A stretch of 64,000 nucleotides of DNA from Rhizobium sp. NZLR1 (GCF_017357385.1 NZ_CP071632.1:1865501-1929500); one strand, 5' to 3'; counted from the first letter of the stretch, positions 45,913 to 54,866 are shown. The notes: a model not told the origin generated them from the sequence alone. Numbers and translations: made by a program.

Positions 45913-46950
45913 TCACGCGGGCTCGTAGGGAACGTTTATATCGGGTGACCTGGCAATCCAGCCTGGAACGGGCAGCCCCTTCGACGTCAGGAAGTCCGGG
46001 TTGAAGAGCTTCGACTGATAGCGGTTGCCGTAATCGCAGAGGATCGTCACCACGGTGTGGCCGGGGCCTAGATCCCGGGCGAGATTGACCGCGCCGGCAA
46101 TGTTGATCGCCGTCGAGCCGCCAAGGCACAGGCCCTCGTTTTCGACCAGATCAAAAAGATAGGGAAGCGCTTCTGCATCGGACACCCGATAGGAAAAATC
46201 GGGGGTGAAGCCTTCGAGATTGGCAGTGATGCGGCCCTGTCCGATGCCCTCGGTGATCGAGGAGCCCTCGGATTTCAGCGCGCCGTTCTGGTAGAATTCA
46301 TAGAGAGCGGCGCCATCGGGATCGGCAATGCCGATCTTGACGTCTGCCTTGAAAGCCTTGAGGCCGGTAGCGACACCTGCCAGCGTGCCGCCGGAACCGA
46401 CCGAGCAGATGAAGCCGTCGATCTTGCCGTCGGTATCGTTCCAGATCTCTGGGGCGGTCGTTTCGATATGCGCCTGCCGGTTGGCGACGTTGTCGAACTG
46501 GTTTGCCCAGATCGCCCCGTTCGGTTCGGTCTTCGCCAACTGCTCGGCGAGCCGGCCGGAAACCTTCACGTAGTTGTTCGGGTTCTTGTAGGGAACGGCG
46601 GGCACCTCGACGAGTTCGGCGCCGAGCAGTTTCAGAGCGTCCTTCTTTTCCTGGCTCTGCGTTTCCGGGATGACGATAACGGTGCGGTAGCCGAGCGCCT
46701 TGGCGACCAGCGTCAGCCCGATACCCGTGTTGCCGGCCGTGCCTTCAACGATCACGCCGCCGGGCCGAAGCAGGCCCTTCCGCTCTGCGTCGCGGATGAT
46801 AAAGAGCGCGGCGCGATCCTTCACCGACTGGCCGGGGTTCAGGAACTCCGCCTTGCCGAGAATGGTGCAGCCGGTCGCCGCCGACGCACCCTTGAGTTTG
46901 ATCAGGGGCGTGTTGCCGATGGCTTCGAGGACGGAAGGGTGGAAGGTCAT
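45913..46950 (-). CDS. cysK: Cysteine synthase A family protein
   Basis: The protein has 345 residues and is a fold type II PLP enzyme. The PLP lysine is in NPGQSVKDRAALFI, the substrate loop is VEGTAGNTGIGL and the phosphate loop is CSVGSGGTLAG. The substrate loop has EGTAGNTG where classical CysK has EPTSGNTG. This, with the long C-terminus, marks it as a divergent member, so a related reaction cannot be excluded. It heads a four-gene unit. Its start faces the ChrR-like gene. Confidence 0.88.
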   Translation of the reverse strand: MTFHPSVLEAIGNTPLIKLKGASAATGCTILGKAEFLNPGQSVKDRAALFIIRDAERKGLLRPGGVIVEGTAGNTGIGLTLVAKALGYRTVIVIPETQSQEKKDALKLLGAELVEVPAVPYKNPNNYVKVSGRLAEQLAKTEPNGAIWANQFDNVANRQAHIETTAPEIWNDTDGKIDGFICSVGSGGTLAGVATGLKAFKADVKIGIADPDGAALYEFYQNGALKSEGSSITEGIGQGRITANLEGFTPDFSYRVSDAEALPYLFDLVENEGLCLGGSTAINIAGAVNLARDLGPGHTVVTILCDYGNRYQSKLFNPDFLTSKGLPVPGWIARSPDINVPYEPA

Positions 46951-47110
46951 GGAATCTGCCTCTATTCGAACTCTTACTTTAGGAACGGTCTTTTCCCTTC
47001 ACAAGGCTGAGTTGGCAAGAAATGCTATTCCACGCCTCTGTCGGGCACGATAAAATTTGGCCTTCCTCCCCTGAAATGACGCGTAGCCGACAATCCCACC
47101 GTGCGCGGAG

Positions 47111-47140
47111 TGATCCGAAGATTGACTTTCCCCGTACGGA
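47111..47140 (+). promoter_or_regulatory. Candidate RpoE/ChrR-type (ECF) promoter of the ChrR-like gene
   Basis: TGATCC (47111-47116) is followed after 16 bases by CGTA (47133-47136). This matches the TGATCC plus CGTA/TAAGA-type promoter of the alphaproteobacterial singlet-oxygen sigma factor RpoE. It lies 36 bp before the GTG start. The same arrangement occurs upstream of the photolyase operon. Confidence 0.6.
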
Positions 47141-47176
47141 TGACGACAAAGCGAAAACGGAGCGCGGCAACAGGGC

Positions 47177-47836
47177 GTGACCGAAACCGGCATGATTCAC
47201 GAGCAGATCGATACGATCGATGCATTGATGGCGCATTATGTCGCCGGCTCCTTGCCTGAGCCGGCGCGTGTGTTGGTGCGGTCCCATCTCGAAATGACGC
47301 CGGATAATCGCAGCCTGGTCAAAAGCCTCGAGCTGCTGGCCGGGGAGGCCCTGGAAAGCGCGCCTGTTGCTGCCATTGCCGATCGCGACCGGCGGCTTTC
47401 GGCGATCTTTTCCTCGGCGCCTCCCGTCTCTGTGCCACGTGCGGCAGCGCGGCCGGAAAACGTACTGTTTCCCCAAGCGTTGCGCGATCTCGTCGGCCGC
47501 GAGGTCGAGGATGTGCCCTGGCGCAAGCGCTTGCCGGGCTTCAAGGAATATTGCTTCGATATGGACGGCTGCGAGGTCAACCTGATGTGGATCCGCCCGG
47601 GCCGTGCCTTGCCGGCGCATACCCACAAAGGCATGGAACTCATCCTCATCCTCGACGGCGCCTTCAACGATGAACGCGGCCGTTTCGGCCCCGGCGACAT
47701 CTCCATCGCCGACGAGACGGTCGACCACCGACCGGTCGCCGAAAAGGACAGGCCTTGCATCGCCTTTGCCGTTTCGGACGGGCCGGTCAGACTGACGGGA
47801 TCCTTTCGTCAGATGATCGGCGACCTGATCGGCTGA
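47177..47836 (+). CDS. ChrR-like cupin protein lacking N-terminal zinc cysteines
   Basis: The protein has 219 residues (GTG at 47177; ATG at 47192 is also possible). It resembles ChrR, the anti-sigma factor of RpoE in Rhodobacter. The N-terminal part has IDALMAHYVAGSLPEP and the conserved His of VRSHLEMTPDNR. The two zinc cysteines expected a few residues after that His (C-x-x-C) are absent. The C-terminal cupin keeps its metal ligands: PAHTHKGMELILILDGAF (His, His, Glu) and VDHRPVAEKD (His). No sigma gene is adjacent. Either it has lost anti-sigma activity or it uses another mode. Confidence 0.82.
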   Translation: MTETGMIHEQIDTIDALMAHYVAGSLPEPARVLVRSHLEMTPDNRSLVKSLELLAGEALESAPVAAIADRDRRLSAIFSSAPPVSVPRAAARPENVLFPQALRDLVGREVEDVPWRKRLPGFKEYCFDMDGCEVNLMWIRPGRALPAHTHKGMELILILDGAFNDERGRFGPGDISIADETVDHRPVAEKDRPCIAFAVSDGPVRLTGSFRQMIGDLIG

Positions 47837-47935
47837 AAGCAGCCACAATGGTGTGATAGAGCCATAAATCCGGGAGACGCAGAGAACTTCCGGACCTGTT
47901 TTCGTGTTGGTCAGGCAGAGCCGGAGGAACATGTG

Positions 47936-48769
47936 ATGCATGATTTCATCGCCCGTCCCGAACATGGAATCGTCTGGATCACCGGGGCAAGTTCCGGGAT
48001 CGGCCGGGCGCTTGCGCTGAAGCTCGCGGCCGAAGGATACAAGGTCGCCGTTACCGCCAGACGTCACGAAAAGCTGGTCGAGCTGCAGGCCGAAGCCAGC
48101 GGTCTTTCCGGCAGTATCGTGGTTCTCGACGGCGACGTCACCGATGCCGAGGACATGGAACATGTCATGGCCTCCATCGAATATGAGCATGGCACGCTCG
48201 CCATGGCGATCCTCAATGCCGGCGTCTACCTGCCGGTCCATGCCGAGGACCTGAACCGCGCCGATTTCGAAAAAAGCTTTGCCGTCAATCTTTCCGGCGT
48301 CGTCAACTGTCTGCTGCCGGCGATCGGCCATATGAAGGCGAAAGGCCAGGGGCAGATCGCCATCGTCTCCTCCGTCACTGGCTATGGCGGCCTGCCTACG
48401 GGTGCGGCCTACGGCGCCACCAAGGCGGCGCTGATCAATATGGCCGAAAGCCTGAAATTCGATCTCGACAAGATCGGCATCCGCATCCAGCTCGTCAGCC
48501 CAGGCTTCGTCGATACGCCGGCGACGAGGAGGAACGCCTTTCCGATGCCGGCCTTGGTGTCGCCCGAAGACGCCGCCCGGCAGATTGCCGCCGGGCTGAA
48601 ATTGCGGGCCTTCGAGATCACGTTCCCGAAGCGCTTCACAACCATGCTGAAACTGGCGCGCCTGCTCCCCTATGGTGCTTATTTCACGCTGGTGAACCGA
48701 GTGACCGGCTGGCGGGAGCGGCCGCCATTGACTGGTCACCATTCGGTGACGCCGCATTTAGCGGAATGA
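47936..48769 (+). CDS. SDR family oxidoreductase (ChrR-linked)
   Basis: The protein has 277 residues. The ATG at 47936 follows GGAGGAACATGTG. The cofactor motif is VWITGASSGIGRALALKLA, with LNAGVYLP and the active site AAYGATKAALINMAE. An SDR of this type belongs to the singlet-oxygen (RpoE-ChrR) regulon in Rhodobacter, where it sits with cfa-like genes (family knowledge). Here it ends exactly where the convergent cfa gene ends, with no gap. Confidence 0.9.
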   Translation: MHDFIARPEHGIVWITGASSGIGRALALKLAAEGYKVAVTARRHEKLVELQAEASGLSGSIVVLDGDVTDAEDMEHVMASIEYEHGTLAMAILNAGVYLPVHAEDLNRADFEKSFAVNLSGVVNCLLPAIGHMKAKGQGQIAIVSSVTGYGGLPTGAAYGATKAALINMAESLKFDLDKIGIRIQLVSPGFVDTPATRRNAFPMPALVSPEDAARQIAAGLKLRAFEITFPKRFTTMLKLARLLPYGAYFTLVNRVTGWRERPPLTGHHSVTPHLAE

Positions 48770-50029
48770 TCACCGGCGCGAGAACACGACTTGGCGCACA
48801 TCGATATTGCGGGCGCGGAAGCCGGCCTCGCAATAGAACAGGTAGAATTCCCAGAGCCGCTTGAAACGCTCGTCGAAGCCCATCGGGCGGATGCGCTCCC
48901 AGACCGACCAGAAGCGCTCGCGCCATTCGGCAAGCGTGCGCGCATAGTCGAGCCCGAAGCCGAAATCCTTGTCCAGCGACAGGTCGACCTTGCCGGCGAG
49001 TTCGGCCAGATGGTTGCGCGTCGGCAGCATGCCGCCGGGAAAGACATATTTCTGGATGAAGTCGGGATTGCTGCGATACTGGTCGAAGGATTCTGGCTGG
49101 ATGGTGATGATCTGCAGGCCTGCCTTGCCGCCCGGCTTCAGGCATTGCCTGAGCTTGGAAAAATAGGATGGCCAGTATTTCTCGCCGACTGCTTCGAACA
49201 TCTCGATCGAGACGATCCGGTCATAGAGCCCGGTCTCGTCGCGGTAGTCCTGGAAACGGAACTCGACGCGGTCGCCGAGGCCGGCTTTGCGGATGCGCTC
49301 CTCGGCGAAAGCGAGCTGCTCGCGGCTGATCGTCAGCCCGGTCACCTTGCAATTTAGCTCGCCTGCTGCGAATTCGGCAAAACCACCCCAGCCGCAGCCG
49401 ATCTCCAGCACGTGATCCCCAGGCCCGATGCCGGTCGCCTCCGCGAGCGCGCGGTATTTGGCATTCTGCGCCGATTGCAGGTCGTTGGCCCCGGTCGAAT
49501 AGAGTGCCGAGGAATAGGTCATGCTCGGATCGAGCCATTGCTTGTAGAAATCGTTGCCGAGATCGTAGTGGGCGGAAATGTTCCGCTTCGAGCCCGTCCT
49601 GGTATTGGTGTTCATCCAATGGCGGACGCGCTCGAAGAGGCGGCCAAGGCCGCCCTTGCCATGCGCATAGCTGTAGACGGACTCGCCGTTGACGAGGAAG
49701 AGTTCAAGGAAGGCGGCGATGTCGGGGCTGTCCCAATCGCCGTCCATATAGGTTTCGGCAACCCCGATCGTGCCGCTCGTCAGCGCCCGATAGGCAAGAT
49801 TCCAGTTGTGGAGGCTGAGCGCCGCCTTTGGACCGGCCTTCCTGCCCTCGACCAACAGTCTGCGGCCGTCGGGGAGGGTAACGGCGAGCGAACCGTGCTG
49901 CATGTGCAGAAGTCCGCGCACAGCCAGCTTTGCCTTGAAGGGCAGACCTTTCACCATGCGGGACATGTTTTCGGCCGTCAGCGTCACCGCATCACGAGCC
50001 AGCAGATTCCAGTCCTGCGCCTTACTCAT
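48770..50029 (-). CDS. cfa: Cyclopropane-fatty-acyl-phospholipid synthase family
   Basis: The protein has 419 residues. The SAM motif is HVLEIGCGWGGFAEFAAGE. The active-site region shows YDLGNDFYKQWLDPSMTYSS and SIEMFEAVGEKYW, and FGGMLP-like FPGGMLPTRNHLAE is present. It modifies unsaturated acyl chains of phospholipids. In the RpoE regulon context a methyltransferase for cyclopropane or furan fatty acids is plausible (inference). It is the last gene of the photolyase unit, after a 95-bp gap. Confidence 0.92.
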   Translation of the reverse strand: MSKAQDWNLLARDAVTLTAENMSRMVKGLPFKAKLAVRGLLHMQHGSLAVTLPDGRRLLVEGRKAGPKAALSLHNWNLAYRALTSGTIGVAETYMDGDWDSPDIAAFLELFLVNGESVYSYAHGKGGLGRLFERVRHWMNTNTRTGSKRNISAHYDLGNDFYKQWLDPSMTYSSALYSTGANDLQSAQNAKYRALAEATGIGPGDHVLEIGCGWGGFAEFAAGELNCKVTGLTISREQLAFAEERIRKAGLGDRVEFRFQDYRDETGLYDRIVSIEMFEAVGEKYWPSYFSKLRQCLKPGGKAGLQIITIQPESFDQYRSNPDFIQKYVFPGGMLPTRNHLAELAGKVDLSLDKDFGFGLDYARTLAEWRERFWSVWERIRPMGFDERFKRLWEFYLFYCEAGFRARNIDVRQVVFSRR

Positions 50030-50124
50030 CTCTCCTCCTCCAGCATTTTTTGCCGGTTAGGGGCGACGATACATCCGTGACGATGTGTTCGGGCGGCCTC
50101 CGGCCATTACATCGAAAGCTAATG

Positions 50125-50976
50125 TCATTCCGCCGCGTCTGCAAGCGGGCAGGGCTGGTGGATGCTGACTTCAGGCGGCGGGGCCGGACGCCTGATATAG
50201 CGCGCGCCTTTCAGCCAGAGTTTCAGCGCTTCCCAATGTATACCGGCCACGATTTTGACGGTGAGGAAAGGTATGTACGCCGTCAGCCTTAGCAGCGAGG
50301 CGCTGGTCAAGGGCTCTTGTCGCCCGGAATACGTCGCCGAAAGCAGCGGGCCTTCATTGTCGGTTTCGAGGATTCGCCAGCGGATTTCCGCGCCGGGCGG
50401 CAAGATGCGGAAATGATAGCGCCCCACCACACCGATGAAGGGCGAGACGTGGAAGAGCTTTTCGCAGCTCTGGCGAAGCCCGCTTTCCGACATCTCGCCG
50501 CGGCCGACGGGACAGACATAGCTGTGCCGCTCGCCGAAGGTGTTGCGCACCTCGTAGATCATCGCGACGAGTGCGCCACCGGCATCATAGGCGTGGTAGA
50601 CGCAGAGCGGGTTGAAGACATAGCCGAGAATTCGGGGATAGCAGACGAGCAGGATCCTGTCGGCACGATCGAGCCCCGCTTGGGTCAGCAGCCGGTCGGC
50701 ATAGATGCGTAGTCGCGTGTTGCCGGCATCGGCATGGTCCCTTTCGTAAAACGACACGAGATTGCCTCTGTTGACGGAAAACAGCATCGACGCCAGGTCC
50801 GCCTCATCGAGCCGATCAAGATCGACAAGCAGCGAGAAGACGCGGTAGCGGAAGCGATGGCCGAACGGTTTCATCCGTTGATGCATGATGTCGCCGACAT
50901 AGAGTGCTGCCGCCGCATCCGGTGGCGGGCCGTTGGCCACCGTGTCCATGCCACGCTTTTCGCCGCGTCCTCTCAT
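50125..50976 (-). CDS. DUF1365 family protein
   Basis: The protein has 283 residues. The ATG at 50976 overlaps the stop of the upstream oxidoreductase (ATGA). Family signatures are GDIMHQRMKPFGHRFRYRVF, YPRILGYVFNPLCVYHAY and YEVRNTFGERHSYV. DUF1365 genes almost always sit between a flavin amine oxidase and a cfa gene, as here. They are thought to act on membrane fatty acids during oxidative stress. The reaction is unknown. Confidence 0.92.
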   Translation of the reverse strand: MRGRGEKRGMDTVANGPPPDAAAALYVGDIMHQRMKPFGHRFRYRVFSLLVDLDRLDEADLASMLFSVNRGNLVSFYERDHADAGNTRLRIYADRLLTQAGLDRADRILLVCYPRILGYVFNPLCVYHAYDAGGALVAMIYEVRNTFGERHSYVCPVGRGEMSESGLRQSCEKLFHVSPFIGVVGRYHFRILPPGAEIRWRILETDNEGPLLSATYSGRQEPLTSASLLRLTAYIPFLTVKIVAGIHWEALKLWLKGARYIRRPAPPPEVSIHQPCPLADAAE

Positions 50977-52304
50977 GCTGTTGCATCCGGTTGAGGTTCC
51001 CAGGTTCGGACCGTCCGCCAGGGGATGATGCCGCCCATCGCCTCCGCTGCCGCCAGGCCGGAAACGAGGCCATCCTCGTGAAATCCATATCCCGTCCAGG
51101 CGCCGGCGAAATGGCAATTGTTCTCTCCCTGAATGGCGGCAAGCGCCTGCTGCGCCTTCACCGCTTCGGTCGAAAATTGCGGATGCTCGTAGGCGAATTC
51201 CGCAAAAACCCTGCGGGGGTCCGGCTCACGATCCGGATTGAGCGTCACGAACAGCGGAAAATTGTCGTCGATGCCCTGCAGCCTGTTCATCCAGTAGGTG
51301 ACGGCCACGCCTGCCTTTCCATCTACGCGGCTGGAACGCAGATAGTTCCACGAAGCCCAGACCTTGCGCCGCTGCGGCATAAGGGCTTCGTCGCGGTGCA
51401 GGACGACGCGGTTTGGCTGATAGGGGATGGCGGCAAGCAGTCTCCTTTCCCCGTCGGTAGCATCGACGAGCAGGCGGGCTGCCTGGTCGCTGTGGCAAGC
51501 CAAGATCACTTTGTCGAAGGCGTGTTCGCTGCCCGTATCGTCAATGATCGCGATGCCGCTCGCGGAGCGGCGCACGCTGCGCACGCCGCAGGAAAGCTTC
51601 ATCCGTTCGCCGAGCGGCTGAAGCAGCCGGTCGAGATAGGTGCGGCTGCCGCCGGTCACCGTCCGCCACTGGTGCTGCCGGCGATAGATCAGCCGGTGGT
51701 TGTCGAAGAAATTGACGAAATGTTCGGCGGGAAACTGCAGCATGCGGGCGGACGGCGTCGACCAGATGGCCGCCGCCATCGGCAGGAGATAGTTGTTGGT
51801 GAAACCCGGCGAAAAGCCGCGCCAGTCGAGATAATCGCCGATCGAACGGGAGGCGAGATGGCCGGCCGCCCGGTCTTCGAGGCAGGTGCGGTTGAAGCGC
51901 AGGATCTCACGAATCATCCACAGGAACGACGGCCGCAGCAGATTGCGCTTCTGTGCGAAGATCGAAGACAGCCCGCCGCCGCACCATTCCAGTCTGCCGC
52001 GGTCGAGTGAGAGCGAAAAGCTCATGTCGCTTGCATGCGTGGCGATGCCGAGCTCGGCAAAGAGCGTCGTCAGATTTGGGTAATTCTGTTCGTTATAGAC
52101 GATGAAGCCGGTATCGACCGCAATCCGAACCCCATCGTAATCGACGTCGACCGTCGCCGTGTGGCCGCCCGCCCGCGCTTGGCTCTCGTAGAGCGTAACG
52201 TCGTGTACCTGACACAGCGCCCAGGCCGCGGAGGCGCCCGAGATGCCGGAGCCGATGATGGCGATCTTCAGCCGGCGGGGAGCAGGACGCAAGTGCGCGT
52301 TCAT
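50973..52304 (-). CDS. NAD(P)/FAD-dependent amine oxidase-type oxidoreductase
   Basis: The protein has 443 residues. The Rossmann FAD motif is KIAIIGSGISGASAAWAL, followed by LYESQARAGGHTATVDVDYD. The C-terminal FAD motif is FAGAWTGYGFHEDGLVSGLA. It belongs to the flavin-containing amine oxidase/desaturase family found beside DUF1365 and cfa. Both ends overlap neighbours by 4 bp (photolyase and DUF1365), so the three genes are translationally coupled. Confidence 0.92.
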   Translation of the reverse strand: MNAHLRPAPRRLKIAIIGSGISGASAAWALCQVHDVTLYESQARAGGHTATVDVDYDGVRIAVDTGFIVYNEQNYPNLTTLFAELGIATHASDMSFSLSLDRGRLEWCGGGLSSIFAQKRNLLRPSFLWMIREILRFNRTCLEDRAAGHLASRSIGDYLDWRGFSPGFTNNYLLPMAAAIWSTPSARMLQFPAEHFVNFFDNHRLIYRRQHQWRTVTGGSRTYLDRLLQPLGERMKLSCGVRSVRRSASGIAIIDDTGSEHAFDKVILACHSDQAARLLVDATDGERRLLAAIPYQPNRVVLHRDEALMPQRRKVWASWNYLRSSRVDGKAGVAVTYWMNRLQGIDDNFPLFVTLNPDREPDPRRVFAEFAYEHPQFSTEAVKAQQALAAIQGENNCHFAGAWTGYGFHEDGLVSGLAAAEAMGGIIPWRTVRTWEPQPDATA

Positions 52305-53749
52305 GTGGCGTCCTTTGTGGCGTTGTAGGCGGCGAGCGCCCGGTTGCGCGCGCGCGTGTGGTCGACGATCGGTTTCGGATAGGTTTGGCCAAGCGTGATG
52401 CCTGCCTCGTCGAGCATGCTCTTTGGCGCTTCGAACGGCCGATGGATGTATTTTGCCCCGAGCTCTCGAAGCTCCGGCACATGAGCTCTGATATAGTCAC
52501 CGTCCGGATCGAAGGTCTGGCCCTGCAGCACCGGATTGAAGATCCGGAAAAACGGTGAGGCATCGGCTCCTGAGCCAGCCACCCACTGCCAGCTTGCGGC
52601 GTTGTTGGCGGGATCGGCATCGACCAGCGTGTCGCGAAACCAGGCCTCGCCCCGGCGCCAGTCGACCATCAGATCCTTGATGAGGAATGAGGCGACGATC
52701 ATGCGTACGCGATTGTGCATCCAGCCATGGTGCCAGAGCTGGCGCATGCCGGCATCGACGATCGGGTAGCCGGTCACCCCCCGGCGCCACGCGTTGAAAT
52801 CGTCATCGTCGTTGCGCCATTCGAAGCCGTCGAATCGATTTTTCCAGTTTTCAGAGGCAAGCTGCGGGAAATGGAAAAGCAGGTGATAGGAAAATTCGCG
52901 CCAGGCGATCTCCTTGCGGAAATGCACGATATCGGCCGCCGGCACTTGGCTCGTAAGACCGCGTGTCGCATCCCAGATTCGGGCAGGGGAGATCTCGCCA
53001 AGTGCCAGATGCGGTGACAGCATCGATGTCGCTTGCTTCGCAGGATAGTCGCGGTTCTCTTTGTAGCCATCGAGCGCTTCCTCGACGAAGTCACGTAGGT
53101 TCTGCTGCGCACCTTCTTCGCCCGGCGTCCAGAGATCGCCAAAACCCTTCGCCCAGTTCGGCTTCGTCGGCAGCAGTCTCCAGCTCTCCGGCCTTTCGGA
53201 TTTTAGAAGCTGCGATGCCAGCCTTAGTTTCGCAGGCGCGGCGAGCGGCCGCTCTGGTTCGCCGGCGGCCTCCAGCGCCCGCCAGAAAGGCGTGTAGACG
53301 CGATAGGGTGTGCCGGCGCCGGTCATCAGCCGGGAAGGTTCGTGCAGCAGCTGGCCGCCGAAGCTTCTCGCCTCGATCGCCTGCTTTTCCAGTTCGTGCT
53401 TGATTTGGATATCGATGGCGATTCCGGATGGATCGTAGCGGCGGTTCCAGAAGACGGCTTCGGCACCACTCTCCCTGATCAAAGCGCAGAGCACCTCGAG
53501 GGCCTCGCCGCTGGCAAGCACCAGTCCTCCCTGCTGCTTGCGCAACGACCTGTCGAGCGCTTCCAGCGAATGGTGCAGCCACCAGCTTTGCGCAGCGCCC
53601 AGTGGACCGGTGCCTGCCGTGGGCTCGTTTATATAGAGGGGGATGACCGGCCGGCCGGAGAGATCGGCTGCATTGAGAGCCTGGTTGTCGTCAAGGCGCA
53701 AGTCCTTGCGAAACCAGAGAATGGCCGGTTTTGCCGCGTCCTGTGCCAA
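52301..53749 (-). CDS. phrB: Deoxyribodipyrimidine photolyase (class I)
   Basis: The protein has 482 residues and repairs UV cyclobutane dimers using light. The start is a TTG at 53749 with AGGAACGGCTTTA upstream. The N-terminal alpha/beta antenna domain begins AILWFRKDLRLDDNQALN. The FAD domain has GYPIVDAGMRQLWHHGWMHN, RMIVASFLIKDLMVDWRRGE and ASWQWVAGSGADASPFFRIF. It leads the phr-amine oxidase-DUF1365-cfa unit behind an ECF-type promoter. Confidence 0.95.
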   Translation of the reverse strand: MAQDAAKPAILWFRKDLRLDDNQALNAADLSGRPVIPLYINEPTAGTGPLGAAQSWWLHHSLEALDRSLRKQQGGLVLASGEALEVLCALIRESGAEAVFWNRRYDPSGIAIDIQIKHELEKQAIEARSFGGQLLHEPSRLMTGAGTPYRVYTPFWRALEAAGEPERPLAAPAKLRLASQLLKSERPESWRLLPTKPNWAKGFGDLWTPGEEGAQQNLRDFVEEALDGYKENRDYPAKQATSMLSPHLALGEISPARIWDATRGLTSQVPAADIVHFRKEIAWREFSYHLLFHFPQLASENWKNRFDGFEWRNDDDDFNAWRRGVTGYPIVDAGMRQLWHHGWMHNRVRMIVASFLIKDLMVDWRRGEAWFRDTLVDADPANNAASWQWVAGSGADASPFFRIFNPVLQGQTFDPDGDYIRAHVPELRELGAKYIHRPFEAPKSMLDEAGITLGQTYPKPIVDHTRARNRALAAYNATKDAT

Positions 53750-53780
53750 TAAAGCCGTTCCTGCTTGTGTTCTTTTCGAC

Positions 53781-53810
53781 CTGCTACGAATGTACGGAAC
53801 GGCCGGATCA
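53781..53810 (-). promoter_or_regulatory. Candidate RpoE/ChrR-type (ECF) promoter of the photolyase unit
   Basis: Read on minus, TGATCC (53810-53805) is followed after 16 bases by CGTA (53788-53785) and then GCAG. Element sequence and spacing equal those upstream of the ChrR-like gene at 47111. The distance to the TTG start is about 32 bp. Confidence 0.65.
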
Positions 53811-53855
53811 AAAGTTTCATCCGCGAGAACAAGCTTTGCATCGCCGGCGCGACAT

Positions 53856-53883
53856 GAAAAAGGCCGGCGTGAACCGGCCTTTT
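53856..53883. terminator. Strong hairpin with A/T flanks
   Basis: GGCCGG and CCGGCC arms are flanked by AAAAA and TTTT on either side, giving a classical intrinsic terminator. It lies 20 bp beyond the stop of the minus-strand gene at 53904, and would work in both directions. Confidence 0.85.
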
Positions 53884-53903
53884 CTGTCAGCGGAGGGTGC
53901 CTG

Positions 53904-54230
53904 TTAGTTGTCGTACTCGCGGCAGGCGTCGCTGATCGATGCGCCGCTCTGACCGCCGCGGGTGTCGACGCCGGACATCTGTTGCGGCATGCCGGGGCAT
54001 TCCATCGATTGCGGACGGCCGATGCTTTGTGTCGTCATCGGGTCAACCGCCATGCTGCGCACCGGATACATGCCGTTGTCACTGTTGGTGTAATCGGATG
54101 AATAGCTACCTGAACTCGGATCGGTCGAGCCGCCATTCGTCGGCCCGATCGGGTCGGGGTTCGACTGGCCAAAGGCAGACGATGCCATGCCGATCGCAAG
54201 CAGCGAAGCGGCAATAAGGGACTTGGTCAT
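53904..54230 (-). CDS. Small exported Ser/Gly/Pro-rich protein
   Basis: The protein has 108 residues, with a signal peptide at 1-21 (MTKSLIAASLLAIGMASSAF, cleavage before QSNPD). The mature part is low complexity and rich in Ser, Gly, Asp, Asn, Pro and Met. It carries two cysteines, in SMECPGMPQQM and SDACREYDN, that could form a disulfide. It is periplasmic or secreted and has no recognised family. The terminator at 53856 serves it. Confidence 0.65.
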   Translation of the reverse strand: MTKSLIAASLLAIGMASSAFGQSNPDPIGPTNGGSTDPSSGSYSSDYTNSDNGMYPVRSMAVDPMTTQSIGRPQSMECPGMPQQMSGVDTRGGQSGASISDACREYDN

Positions 54231-54432
54231 GAGGATATCCTCCTTTGATTTTCATCTTGGGTGGCCCTCGGGTAACCGCCCGCTGGAATCATTGTTCCGA
54301 AATTTGCCAAAAAACTTTTACGCGAACCTTGCATGGTTACGCATAAACCTTAACGGGCGAAGCCGCTGGATCGGCATCGCCGCCTGCCTTAATTGCTGGA
54401 TAAACGCTGAAAACCGGCAGCATGAGGCCGCT

Positions 54433-54744
54433 ATGTTCATTTCCTCTCGCGAGGCCGCAGATTTGGGCCTCCAGATTGCCCTTGCACTCGCCTTGACAGC
54501 AAGCGGCATGGCGATCGCGTCCTCTGCCGTGGGCCGCGAGAAGGACAGGATTTCTTCAATCGACGTCAGCCGCCCCTCGCTATGGACCGCCACTCCGATG
54601 CGCGTCGATCCAACCGCGCAAGCCGAGCTGCGCGCCGATACTCCGGTCGCGCGGGAGCTCGCCGCCAGCACCGATACCCTCTGCCACGACTCGATTGGTC
54701 TCCGACTCTCCTGCGGCTTACTGGCCACCCGCACGGCTTTCTAA
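54433..54744 (+). CDS. Small exported protein sharing the DLWT-type motif
   Basis: The protein has 103 residues with a hydrophobic N-terminal segment (LGLQIALALALTASGMAIAS). The motif SRPSLWTATPMRVDP near residue 50 corresponds to APDLWTTQPVKVDP in the BA14K protein at 1562. The BA14K modules are absent. The C-terminus has two cysteines (DTLCHDSIGLRLSCG). It may be a stand-alone version of the BA14K leader region. The start lacks a clear ribosome site. Confidence 0.5.
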   Translation: MFISSREAADLGLQIALALALTASGMAIASSAVGREKDRISSIDVSRPSLWTATPMRVDPTAQAELRADTPVARELAASTDTLCHDSIGLRLSCGLLATRTAF

Positions 54745-54866
54745 GGCGGTTTTTGCCTTCTCAAGAGCGGCCGTCGTCTTTCCGCAAGCTTGCAAAATGC
54801 AATAATTTGCCGTTATCAATCGATAGCAACGACCGTCCGATATTCCTCCTTAAAAGGATCTACGTT

